Shown: positions 40,522 through 48,216 of the stretch, piece after piece
Layout of the letters: each line of letters begins with the position of its first letter
Numbering within the stretch: the stretch's first letter is position 1
NCBI GenBank assembly: GCA_944330115.1
Contig: CALVIN010000009.1
Span: 1-51,615, forward strand
Length of the DNA: 51,615 bases
Direction: 5' to 3'
Origin: an uncultured Clostridia bacterium
GTDB lineage: Bacteria > Bacillota > Clostridia > Christensenellales > Borkfalkiaceae
Translations under genes and position numbers: made by a program
Notes under the pieces: model-generated
Seen by the model: the letters and a program-made list of their open reading frames with translations, nothing else
The model's database searches: none
What the model was told of the DNA's origin: nothing

Positions 40522-41148
40522 TTACAGTTTAAATCCGCACACAAATTCGCGCAGTTTTTTTATATCTATCCTGCCGTTCAATCTGTCGTATATGGCGGCG
40601 GTGAAGGCTGCCGCCTGCTCCTTTTTTACCGCCACGGTAAAGGAGACCGACGAGGAATACTCGGTGTTCTTCACCTCGCAGTCGCTCAGACCGAAATAGC
40701 GGTTGCATATATCCACGCAGTCGTAGCCGACGGTGAAAAGGTACTCCTCGCACGGCATATACATGAGCTTGGGGGCGCTCTCTAAATTTTCGGCGGCGCA
40801 GCCCGAATAGGCGCGCACCAGCCCGCCAGCGCCCAGCTTTATGCCGCCGAAATAGCGCGTGACCACCACCGCCGTGCAGAACAGCTTTTTGTTTTTTATC
40901 ACCTCGAGTATGGGCATGCCCGCCGTGCCGCCCGGCTCGCCGTCGTCGGAGAAGCGGGGGAAATTGCCCGTTGGATCGGCTATATATGCGTGGCAATTAT
41001 GAGTTGCGTCGGCAAATTTGGCGCGCATGCGCGCTATGAAGGCCTTTGCCTGCTCCTCGCCCTCGGCGTGACATGAAGTTGTGATAAAGCGGGAACGCTC
41101 TATCACCTTTTCGGTGGTATGCTCCCCGCTTACCGACAGATATCCCAT
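40522..41148 (-). CDS. yigZ: YigZ/IMPACT family protein
   Basis: A 208-residue protein. The conserved N-terminal domain includes 'SRFITTSCHAEGEEQAKAFI', 'THNCHAYI', 'RFSDDGEPGGTAGMPILEVI' and 'VVVTRYFGGIKLGAGGLVRAYSG'. A C-terminal ferredoxin-like domain (DUF1949) follows. The family is linked to translation control, but its bacterial role is unsettled. Its ATG overlaps the tyrS stop by one base (TAATG), so the genes are cotranscribed. Confidence 0.95.
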   Translation of the reverse strand: MGYLSVSGEHTTEKVIERSRFITTSCHAEGEEQAKAFIARMRAKFADATHNCHAYIADPTGNFPRFSDDGEPGGTAGMPILEVIKNKKLFCTAVVVTRYFGGIKLGAGGLVRAYSGCAAENLESAPKLMYMPCEEYLFTVGYDCVDICNRYFGLSDCEVKNTEYSSSVSFTVAVKKEQAAAFTAAIYDRLNGRIDIKKLREFVCGFKL

Positions 41149-42332
41149 TATTTTAAAATTACCTTGATGTGCTGTTTTTTGCCCTTGTGAATGATATCGC
41201 CGCTCTTTACGGGGGCATTTATATCGGTGACCTTATTTTCGCCTATCGAAACGCCGCCCTGCTGAATGAGCCTGCGCGCCTCGCCGTTGGAGGAGCACAG
41301 TTTTGCCGCGACGAGCACGGGAATTATCGTGGGCGTTTCCACGGATACCTCCACCTCGGGCAGTTCGCCGCCGCCGCCGAACGCCGCCTTTGCCTGCGCC
41401 ATGGCCCTGTCGGCCTTTTCGCGGCCGTGAACGAGGGAGGTGAGCTCGTATGCGAGGATCTCCTTCTTTTCGTTTATGCGGCTTGCGTCCCACTCCTCCA
41501 TCTTTGCAATCTCATCGAGCGGGATAAAGGTGAGCATCTTTATGCACTTCATAACATCGGCGTCGTCGATGTTGCGCCAGTACTGATAGAACTCGTAGGG
41601 CGAAGTCTTATTTTCGTCGAGCCATACGGCGCCCTTTGCCGTTTTGCCCATCTTTTTGCCCTCGCTGTTGAGTAGCAGGGTTATAGTCATGGCATATGCG
41701 TCTTTGCCGCTCTTCTTTCTTATGAGCTCGGTGCCGGCGAGCATGTTACTCCACTGGTCGTCGCCGCCGAACTGCATGTTGCAGCCGTAGTGCTCATTCA
41801 AATACCAGAAGTCGTAGGCCTGCATTATCATGTAGTTGAACTCTAAAAACGAAAGGCCCTTTTCCATGCGCTGCTTGTAGCACTCGGCACGCAGCATGTT
41901 GTTTACCGTAAAGCATGCGCCCACTTCGCGCAGAAGTTCGACATAGTTGAGCTTTAACAGCCAGTCGGCATTGTTTACCATAACGGCCTTACCGTCGCCG
42001 AATTCGATGAAGCGCTCCATCTGCTTTTTGAAGCACTCGCAGTTGTGGTTTATGACCTCGTCGGTCATCATGGTGCGCATATCGGTGCGGCCGGAGGGGT
42101 CGCCTATGTGGCCTGTGCCGCCGCCCACGAGCACCACGGGCTTGTTGCCCGCCATCTGCAGCCTCTTCATAAGGCAGAGCGCCATAAAGTGGCCTACGTG
42201 AAGGCTGTCGGCCGTGGGGTCGAAACCTATATAAAAGCGTGCGCCACCGCCGTTTATAAGCTCACGTATCTCCTCTTCGTCGGTGACCTGCGCGATAAGG
42301 CCGCGCGCCTTTAATTCTTCGTAAATACCCAT
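41148..42332 (-). CDS. tyrS: Tyrosyl-tRNA synthetase
   Basis: A 394-residue class I synthetase. The HIGH motif is 'HVGH' at residues 45-48 and the KMSKS loop is 'KMGKT' at 227-231. 'GGDDQWSNMLAG' and 'FLEFNYMIMQAYDFWYLN' shape the tyrosine pocket. An S4 RNA-binding domain closes the protein (SSNGEARRLIQQGGVSIGENKV). GAGAGG precedes the ATG. Upstream lie a terminator, a Tyr/Phe-containing leader ORF and a promoter, so synthesis is probably controlled by attenuation. Confidence 0.97.
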   Translation of the reverse strand: MGIYEELKARGLIAQVTDEEEIRELINGGGARFYIGFDPTADSLHVGHFMALCLMKRLQMAGNKPVVLVGGGTGHIGDPSGRTDMRTMMTDEVINHNCECFKKQMERFIEFGDGKAVMVNNADWLLKLNYVELLREVGACFTVNNMLRAECYKQRMEKGLSFLEFNYMIMQAYDFWYLNEHYGCNMQFGGDDQWSNMLAGTELIRKKSGKDAYAMTITLLLNSEGKKMGKTAKGAVWLDENKTSPYEFYQYWRNIDDADVMKCIKMLTFIPLDEIAKMEEWDASRINEKKEILAYELTSLVHGREKADRAMAQAKAAFGGGGELPEVEVSVETPTIIPVLVAAKLCSSNGEARRLIQQGGVSIGENKVTDINAPVKSGDIIHKGKKQHIKVILK

Positions 42333-42394
42333 AAATTTTTCCTCTCAGATAAATTACCCTTTTATTTTAGCACAAAAAAGCATAAAAAAGCAAT

Positions 42395-42424
42395 AAAAAA
42401 GCGGCTTGCACGCAGGCAAACCGC
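42395..42424 (-). terminator. Terminator/attenuator upstream of tyrS
   Basis: Minus strand: GCGGTTTGC pairs with GCAAGCCGC (one G-T pair) over a 6-nt loop, followed by six T residues, A, and more T-rich repeats. It lies between the leader ORF and tyrS, about 60 nt before the tyrS start. Confidence 0.75.
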
Positions 42425-42482
42425 AATAAATAGCAAAATTGCTGTATTATGCGCAAATTTTTACCCACGGCAAAACATCGTA

Positions 42483-42545
42483 TCACCCAAGGCGGCGGTA
42501 CGAGTAGCCGAAGAATATCGCGTTTTCATAAAATCTGCGCTTCAT
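42483..42545 (-). CDS. Putative tyrS leader peptide, 20 residues
   Basis: A 21-codon ORF starts ATG AAG CGC AGA TTT TAT and ends at TGA. It contains Tyr at positions 6, 14 and 16 and Phe at 5, 11 and 12 (segment IFFGYSYRR). The ATG lies 6 nt after the -10 box, so it would be translated from a leaderless transcript. Together with the downstream terminator and tyrS it fits a ribosome-stalling attenuator that senses charged tRNA-Tyr. Translation itself is not proven. Confidence 0.6.
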   Translation of the reverse strand: MKRRFYENAIFFGYSYRRLG

Positions 42546-42551
42546 ATAGTC

Positions 42552-42581
42552 AGTATAGCATGACTGATATATAGCTGTCAA
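42552..42581 (-). promoter_or_regulatory. Promoter of the tyrS leader
   Basis: Minus strand: -35 TTGACA at 42576-42581, an 18-nt spacer and -10 TATACT at 42552-42557. The -10 is flanked by AGTCA and TGACT (an inverted repeat with 8-nt centre), which could be an operator. Confidence 0.75.
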
Positions 42582-42608
42582 GTGTGAGAGTTCCAAATTT
42601 TTTACCTT

Positions 42609-42678
42609 AATGATACCTCCCCTTTGAGGGGAGGTGGGTTGAGCGCAGCGAAACTCGGTGGAGTTTCACCACCCCAAA
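42609..42678. repeat. REP-like palindromic element after sigK
   Basis: CCTCCCCT-TTG-AGGGGAGG (42616-42634) is followed by a second imperfect dyad with GGTGGAGTTTCACC. Such compact double-hairpin units are usually dispersed repeats. No other copy lies in this window. Confidence 0.5.
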
Positions 42679-42694
42679 CAAACTCAATTTATAC

Positions 42695-43399
42695 TCAATC
42701 TGTAAAGAAATCTTCCTTATTCAGTTTTTTGCGCGCCTTTTCTATCGCGCGCTTTTCGATGCGCGAGATGTACGAGCGCGATATGCCCAATTTTTTGGCA
42801 ACCTCGCGCTGGGGCTCGGGGTTGTCGTCGAGCAGGCCGTAACGCATGGAGATTATGGCAAATTCGCGCTCGGTTAGTATTTCGCCGAGCAGCTTTACAA
42901 ACTTTTCGCGCTGGATAGACCGCTCCACCTTTGCAAATACACTGTCTTCCTTTTCAGACAATAGGTCTATGAGCGTAAGCTCGTTGCCGTCTTTATCCAC
43001 TCCCACGGGCTCGGAGAGCGAGAGGTCGTTTTTGTGCTTTTTGCCCGTGCGAATTAACATGAGTATCTCGTTTTCGATACAGCGGGCGGTGTATGTGGCA
43101 AGCTGCGTGCCCTTGCCCTCTTTATATGTATTTATGGCCTTTATAAGGCCTATCGAGCCGACGGAAATGAGGTCGTCGGCCTCGGCCGCGCCGCTGTATT
43201 TTTTGGCTATGTGCGCAACCAGGCGCATATTGTGCTTTATTAGTATATTTTTGGCCTCGTTATCGCCCGCGCGGGCGGCCATAAGATACTTCTTCTCCTC
43301 CTCGGGCGAGAGCGGTTTGGGAAAGGATCCCTTGCCCTGCACAAGCCCCGTAAACAGAAATACTTTGCCGAAAATAAGGCTGAGAAAATCAAAAAACAT
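42695..43399 (-). CDS. sigK: RNA polymerase sporulation sigma factor SigK, with pro-sequence
   Basis: A 234-residue sigma-70 family factor. The N-terminus MFFDFLSLIFGKVFLFTG is the hydrophobic pro-sequence that holds pro-sigma-K at the membrane until SpoIVFB cuts it. Region 2 follows (NMRLVAHIAKKYSGAAEADDLISVGSIGLIKAINTYK), then region 4 with helix-turn-helix (REVAKKLGISRSYISRIEKRAIEKARKKL). It directs late mother-cell transcription (coat, cortex). GGAGGGG lies before the ATG at 43399. The gene is whole, with no skin-type insertion. Confidence 0.95.
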   Translation of the reverse strand: MFFDFLSLIFGKVFLFTGLVQGKGSFPKPLSPEEEKKYLMAARAGDNEAKNILIKHNMRLVAHIAKKYSGAAEADDLISVGSIGLIKAINTYKEGKGTQLATYTARCIENEILMLIRTGKKHKNDLSLSEPVGVDKDGNELTLIDLLSEKEDSVFAKVERSIQREKFVKLLGEILTEREFAIISMRYGLLDDNPEPQREVAKKLGISRSYISRIEKRAIEKARKKLNKEDFFTD

Positions 43400-43504
43400 A
43401 AGCCCCTCCGTGCAGCACCGCCACACGCAAATAGCTTATGTTTTTAACAGTTTGTACTATTCTATTTTGCCCGCCTATCGGCTTGTACTATTTTTTACCC
43501 GGCG

Positions 43505-43828
43505 CTAAGCCTGGTTTGAGGATATTATGCTCTTTATTATTGAGATGACGTTGGCCTTTTGCTCTTCGCTGAGCTTTGAAAAAAGTTCGAGCAGCTCGAG
43601 CTGTTTGGGATTGAGCCTGTCGCAGTCTACATCGGCAAATAATTCTGCCATGCTTATACCGAACAGCGCGCACGCGTCCTCGAGCACGCGCACGGTGGGC
43701 ATGGAATTTTTTTCGTTGTACCAATTATAGACAGACGTGTTAGAGAGCCCGAGCGCCCCTGCAAGCTGCGAAAGCGTCATATTGTTTTTGATGCGCAACT
43801 CGTCTATCTTTTTCCGCGGATCGGCCAT
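43505..43828 (-). CDS. XRE-family transcriptional regulator
   Basis: A 107-residue regulator with an N-terminal Cro/CI-type helix-turn-helix (IDELRIKNNMTLSQLAGALGLSNTSVYNWYNEKNSMPTVRVLEDACALFGIS) and a C-terminal helical part (LNPKQLELLELFSKLSEEQKANVISIIKSI), a common dimer module. AGGAG lies before the ATG. It is divergent from the SLOG gene, with several TTGCG-containing repeats in between, so it probably regulates that promoter and its own. Confidence 0.9.
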   Translation of the reverse strand: MADPRKKIDELRIKNNMTLSQLAGALGLSNTSVYNWYNEKNSMPTVRVLEDACALFGISMAELFADVDCDRLNPKQLELLELFSKLSEEQKANVISIIKSIISSNQA

Positions 43829-43853
43829 AGCAACTCCTGTAACTGCAAGTTCA

Positions 43854-43882
43854 ATTATATTTTACCGTAATTTAACTTGTAA
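43854..43882 (-). promoter_or_regulatory. Promoter of the XRE regulator
   Basis: Minus strand: -35 TTACAA at 43877-43882, a 17-nt spacer and -10 TATAAT at 43854-43859. Confidence 0.6.
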
Positions 43883-43918
43883 AATACTGTATACGCTTGC
43901 GATATTATTACAGTTTAC

Positions 43919-43947
43919 TTGCGATTTACGCAATTTTATATTATACT
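43919..43947 (+). promoter_or_regulatory. Promoter and dyad of the SLOG gene
   Basis: -35 TTGCGA at 43919-43924, a 17-nt spacer and -10 TATACT at 43942-43947, only 6 nt before the ATG. A perfect dyad TTGCG-N5-CGCAA (43919-43933) covers the -35 box; a half site CTTGCGAT also occurs at about 43896-43903. Confidence 0.65.
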
Positions 43948-43953
43948 ATCGCT

Positions 43954-44412
43954 ATGAAAGTAATGTTTTGCGGACACAGAACGCTAAATGAAAAAGATAA
44001 AATAAGAGAAGCGCTCTTAATTCAGATAGATAAATTGCTCCTAAATGCCGAAAGTAAAGGCGAAAGCATTACATTTTATTGCGGCGGATATGGTGACTTT
44101 GATATGCTTGCCGCAAAAACAGTTGATTTACTGCGCAAAAAATATAGCGACATAAAATGTGAAAATATTTTTATTACGCCTTATATCACGCAGGGATATA
44201 AACAGAGAAATGAATTTATGAGCAAACAATTTGATGAAATTATTTACCCGCCCATAGAAAATGCACCATATCGGCTGGCAATAATCAAAAGAAATGAATG
44301 GATGGTAAAAAACTGCGACATTGTTATTTGTCATGTTATTTATTCATGGGGAGGAGCGGCACGAACGCTTGAATTTGCCATTAAAAACAAAAAACAAATT
44401 ATAAGAATTTAA
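43954..44412 (+). CDS. SLOG-family protein (DUF1273/YpsA-like)
   Basis: A 152-residue protein: 'KVMFCGHRTL', 'ITFYCGGYGDFDMLAAKTVDLLRKKYSDIK', 'NIFITPYI', 'KRNEWMVKNCDIVICHVIYSWGGAARTLEFAIKNKKQIIRI'. The GG-Y/F-GDFD and the late 'GGAARTLEFA' are features of the SLOG nucleotide-binding fold (Rossmann-like, related to YpsA and LOG). SLOG proteins bind nucleotides and some act in immunity; the role here is open. The gene is clearly richer in AT than its neighbours, and the start ATG 43954 fits the family. Confidence 0.85.
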   Translation: MKVMFCGHRTLNEKDKIREALLIQIDKLLLNAESKGESITFYCGGYGDFDMLAAKTVDLLRKKYSDIKCENIFITPYITQGYKQRNEFMSKQFDEIIYPPIENAPYRLAIIKRNEWMVKNCDIVICHVIYSWGGAARTLEFAIKNKKQIIRI

Positions 44413-44463
44413 AAACCGCGAAAGGCGGCACGATTGTGCGCTGAACCTTTCGCGGTTTTTTTT
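44411..44463. terminator. Bidirectional terminator between SLOG and ABC genes
   Basis: AAAAACCGCGAAAGG (44411-44425) pairs with CCTTTCGCGGTTTTT (44446-44460), followed by T residues. Confidence 0.85.
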
Positions 44464-44494
44464 ATTTGTTTGGTGTAAAAACTGCCTTACGCCC

Positions 44495-46423
44495 TTACTC
44501 CAGCTCGAAGGCGCCAGTGTAGAGCTGATAGTATACGCCGTGCTGTGCGATGAGCTGATCGTGCGTGCCGCGCTCTATGATGCGGCCGTGGTCGAGCACC
44601 ATTATCGCCTGGCTGTTGCGCACGGTGGAGAGCCTGTGCGCTATTACAAACACCGTTCTGCCCTCCATGAGCTTATCCATGCCCTGCTCGATGAGCTTTT
44701 CGGTACGGGTATCTATCGAGGAGGTCGCCTCGTCGAGAATGAGCACGGGGCACTCGGATACCATTGCGCGGGCTATTGCAAGCAGCTGGCGCTGGCCCTG
44801 CGAGAGGTTGGCGCCGTCGCCCCTGATCATGGTGTTGTAGCCCTCGGGCAGGTGGGTTATGAAGCTGTCGGCATTGGCAAGTTTTGCGGCCTTTATGCAC
44901 TCGTCGTCGGTGGCGTCCAGCCTGCCGTAGCGGATATTGTCCATTACCGTGCCGGTAAACAGGTGGGTATCCTGCAGCACTATGCCGAGCGAGCGGCGAA
45001 GATCGGATTTTTTGATATCCCTTATGTTTATGCCGTCATAGGTGATAGTGCCCGACTGAATGTCGTAGAACCTGTTGATGAGGTTGGTTATAGTCGTCTT
45101 GCCCGCGCCCGTCGCGCCGACGAAGGCTATCTTTTGCCCGGGCTTTGCGTAGAGGCTGATGTCCTTTAAGATGACCTTTTCGGGAGTATAGCCGAACACG
45201 ACGTCGTTGAAGCGGATATCGCCCTTAAGCGGGATATATTCAAACGTACCGTCGTCGTGGGGCTTTTTCCATGCCCAGCCGCCTCCTTCCACTTCGCCGT
45301 GGGTGAGGACGATGTTTCCGCCTACATCCTCGGGGGTGGTATCTATCATTTCAAATATGCGCTCGGCGCCGGCAAGGGCCATTACTATAGCGCTGAACTG
45401 CTGCGAAACCTGCTGAACGGGCATATTGAACTGCCTTGAGTACATGAGGTAGGATACGAGCATACCCGCCATGAGCGCCATGGAGTTGGTGACATCGGAA
45501 TTGGCGCAATAGATGGAGAGCAAGCCGGCCTGCCCGGCAGTCGCCATTATTATTACGCCGACCAGGGCTACCAATACATATTGCAGATAACCGAGGTTGT
45601 TGTTTACGGGGCCCATAAGGAAGGCGTAGGCGTTGGCCTTGCTGCCCGCCTCGTTGAGGGCGTCGTTCACCTCTTTAAAGCCCGCACGCGCATTGGGTTC
45701 GTGGCAGAATACCTTTATTACCTTCTGCCCCTCGGTCATCTCCTCGACGTAGCCGTTGAGCGCGCCGAGCGCCCTCTGGTTTGCGAGGTAGTACTTTGCC
45801 GACCTGCTGCCTATCATCTTTGTAACAAGCACTATGGCCACGAGCACCACGAGCACTACGAGCAGCAGCGTTATGCTGTAATATATCATGAACCCGAGCA
45901 CCGCGAGCAGCGTGAGCACCGACGAGATGAGCTGAGGTATGGTCTGCGTCAAGAGCTGGCGCATGGTATCAACGTCGTTGGTGTAGAGGCTCATGAGATC
46001 GCCGTGGGTGTGGGTATCGAAGTACTGCAGGGGAAGCGTCTGCATGGTGGCAAACATATCGTTGCGCATCTTGCGGAGCGTGCCCTGTGCGATATACATC
46101 ATTATAATGTTATACGCAAACGACGATGCGGCGCCGACGAAGTATATCACGCCCATTATCAGGATGTTTGTATATATGAGCTGAGTGTCCCAGCTGCCCG
46201 AAGTTGTGCCGTCGATGAGCGCAGTTACGATGACCGAAACGCGCGAGGCGGCCGTTACGGTAGCAACGGACGACAGGAGGACGAATATGACGACGCATAT
46301 AGTGGCAAACTTGTTGCGGAGGAAGGCATACCTTAAAAGTCTGCCGAGGGCCTTCATGGGAGATTTTGCGCCTTTAGAATTTTTGGCGGAGTTTTCGCCG
46401 TGAGCATGCTTAATTGCAGGCAT
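44495..46423 (-). CDS. ABC exporter half-transporter (ATPase/permease), subunit with LSQGQ signature
   Basis: A 642-residue fusion of a six-helix membrane domain and an ATPase. Walker A is 'GATGAGKTT', the signature is 'NLSQGQRQLLAIARAM' and Walker B is 'PVLILDEATSSID' with the catalytic Glu. The signature has Gln in place of the first Gly of LSGGQ. Its partner, 1 bp away, has the opposite defect, so the two should form a BmrCD-like heterodimer. Substrates may be drugs or lipids. The start overlaps the partner's stop. Confidence 0.93.
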   Translation of the reverse strand: MPAIKHAHGENSAKNSKGAKSPMKALGRLLRYAFLRNKFATICVVIFVLLSSVATVTAASRVSVIVTALIDGTTSGSWDTQLIYTNILIMGVIYFVGAASSFAYNIIMMYIAQGTLRKMRNDMFATMQTLPLQYFDTHTHGDLMSLYTNDVDTMRQLLTQTIPQLISSVLTLLAVLGFMIYYSITLLLVVLVVLVAIVLVTKMIGSRSAKYYLANQRALGALNGYVEEMTEGQKVIKVFCHEPNARAGFKEVNDALNEAGSKANAYAFLMGPVNNNLGYLQYVLVALVGVIIMATAGQAGLLSIYCANSDVTNSMALMAGMLVSYLMYSRQFNMPVQQVSQQFSAIVMALAGAERIFEMIDTTPEDVGGNIVLTHGEVEGGGWAWKKPHDDGTFEYIPLKGDIRFNDVVFGYTPEKVILKDISLYAKPGQKIAFVGATGAGKTTITNLINRFYDIQSGTITYDGINIRDIKKSDLRRSLGIVLQDTHLFTGTVMDNIRYGRLDATDDECIKAAKLANADSFITHLPEGYNTMIRGDGANLSQGQRQLLAIARAMVSECPVLILDEATSSIDTRTEKLIEQGMDKLMEGRTVFVIAHRLSTVRNSQAIMVLDHGRIIERGTHDQLIAQHGVYYQLYTGAFELE

Positions 46424-48186
46424 TATTCCTCACCTCCCTTTACCTGAGATTGGTAAATTTCTCTGTATATCTCATTGCTCTCGAGAAGCTCCTCGTGCGT
46501 GCCTATGCCGTCTATCTTGCCCTCGTCTATTACGATGATCTTATCGGCATCCTGAACGGAGGCAATGCGCTGAGCTATTATTATCTTTGTGGTTTCGGGC
46601 GCGTATTTGCGGAGATTTGAACGTATGGTGGCGTCGGTCTTCGTATCTACCGCCGAAGTAGAGTCGTCGAAGATTATTATTTTGGGGTGTTTGAGCAGGG
46701 CGCGCGCTATGCACAGCCTCTGCTTCTGGCCGCCCGAGACGTTTACGCCGCCCTGGCCGAGGTCGTAGTTATATCCGCCCGGGAGCTGCTGAATGAACTC
46801 GTCGGCGCACGCCTGCTCGGCTGCCTCGCGGATCTGCTCGTCTGTGGCGTTCTCGTCGCCCCAGCGCAGGTTCTCTGCAACGGTGCCCGAAAAGAGCACG
46901 TTCTTTTGCAGCACCATGGCAACGCTGTTGCGGAGGGCGTCGAGGTTATACTTGCGAACGTCCACGCCGCCCACTTTTACGGTGCCCTTGGTGGGATCGT
47001 AAAGGCGGGGTATAAGCGAGACGAGCGAGCTCTTGCCCGAACCGGTAGAACCGATTATGCCTATCGTTTCGCCCGACTTTATGTGCAGATCGATATCCTT
47101 AAGCACGGCCACGTCCGCCTTCTGCGAATAGCAGAACTCAACGCCGTCGAAATCGACGGAGCCGTCCTTCACCTCTTTGATCTGCTCCTTAGACTTAGGC
47201 AAAGTGGTCCTTTCGTCGAGCACCTGCACGATACGCTCGGCAGAGCCCCTTGAAAGGGCGATAAAGTTGAGACACATCGCAACCATCATTACGCCGGAAA
47301 GCACCTGCGCGGAATACTGGAAGAGCGTCTGCATCTGGGTGGGGTCTACACTGCCGTCGATATTGCCCATGGTCATGTTTGAACCGAGCGTGAGGACGAG
47401 AATATTTACAATGAACATGACGAGCATTACGCTGGGCATCATGACAGTAAGTATTCTTTCGGCCTTTACCGAGTATGTATATACGTCGCCCGTGGCCTTT
47501 TTCATCTTGGAATCTTCGAGGTCTTCCCTTACGTAAGATTTAACGACCCTTATTGCCGTAAGGTCCTCCTGCACGACGGCGTTGAGCGCATCGTACTTTT
47601 TGAACATCGTTCTGAAGTAGGGCACGACCTTGAACATACATATGAATACGACTATGCCCAGAACGACGGCGGCGCCCGCGAACAGCAGAGCCATCAAAGG
47701 TTCGATAAAGCACGTCATGATTATGGACGCAATGAAGAGAATGGGTGCGCGTATGAGCATACGGATAGCCATCTGATATGCGTTCTGCACGTTGGTCACG
47801 TCGGTAGTGATACGGGTGATGAGGCTTGCGGTGGAGTAGTTATCGATATTTGCAAACGAGAATGTCTGCAAATTATTGTACATATCCTCCCTTAAGTTGT
47901 GCGCAAAGCCGCACGAAGCTTTTGCCGCGAGTTTGGCGCCCACCGTGCCTGCAATGAGCGCGCCGACGGCGCAGACGATCATGAGCGCGCCATATAGGAT
48001 TACGGTGTTCATGTCGACCGTGACATTGCTGTCTGTGCTCTCTGCAACGCGTTGCAGCTCGCCGACGATCGCGGTCATAAGGAAGGGTATTACGATTTCC
48101 ATTATGGCCTCCACCACCATGAGGACGGGGACGATGATGGAAGCCGTTTTGTACTCCCTTACGCTTTTTAGCAGTTTTCTGATCAT
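46423..48186 (-). CDS. ABC exporter half-transporter (ATPase/permease), subunit with degenerate Walker B
   Basis: A protein of about 587 residues with six membrane segments and an ATPase domain. Walker A is 'GSTGSGKSS', the signature 'NVSGGQKQRLCIARALL' and Walker B 'IIIFDDSTSAVD', with Asp where the catalytic Glu normally stands. Such a subunit contributes the degenerate site of a heterodimer. I start at the ATG 48186 (MIRKLLKSV), preceded by GGAGA; an in-frame TTG 4 codons upstream is less likely. It lies between the MarR gene and its partner ABC gene. Confidence 0.93.
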   Translation of the reverse strand: MIRKLLKSVREYKTASIIVPVLMVVEAIMEIVIPFLMTAIVGELQRVAESTDSNVTVDMNTVILYGALMIVCAVGALIAGTVGAKLAAKASCGFAHNLREDMYNNLQTFSFANIDNYSTASLITRITTDVTNVQNAYQMAIRMLIRAPILFIASIIMTCFIEPLMALLFAGAAVVLGIVVFICMFKVVPYFRTMFKKYDALNAVVQEDLTAIRVVKSYVREDLEDSKMKKATGDVYTYSVKAERILTVMMPSVMLVMFIVNILVLTLGSNMTMGNIDGSVDPTQMQTLFQYSAQVLSGVMMVAMCLNFIALSRGSAERIVQVLDERTTLPKSKEQIKEVKDGSVDFDGVEFCYSQKADVAVLKDIDLHIKSGETIGIIGSTGSGKSSLVSLIPRLYDPTKGTVKVGGVDVRKYNLDALRNSVAMVLQKNVLFSGTVAENLRWGDENATDEQIREAAEQACADEFIQQLPGGYNYDLGQGGVNVSGGQKQRLCIARALLKHPKIIIFDDSTSAVDTKTDATIRSNLRKYAPETTKIIIAQRIASVQDADKIIVIDEGKIDGIGTHEELLESNEIYREIYQSQVKGGEE

Positions 48187-48216
48187 ATATTTCTCCAAAA
48201 AAATTGATGCAAAAAA

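Noticed and set aside
42333-42694. T-box riboswitch upstream of tyrS
   Set aside because: The conserved T-box core with UGGN bulge is missing. GGGTGATACG at about 42480 is only a weak resemblance and could not pair with a tRNA CCA end.
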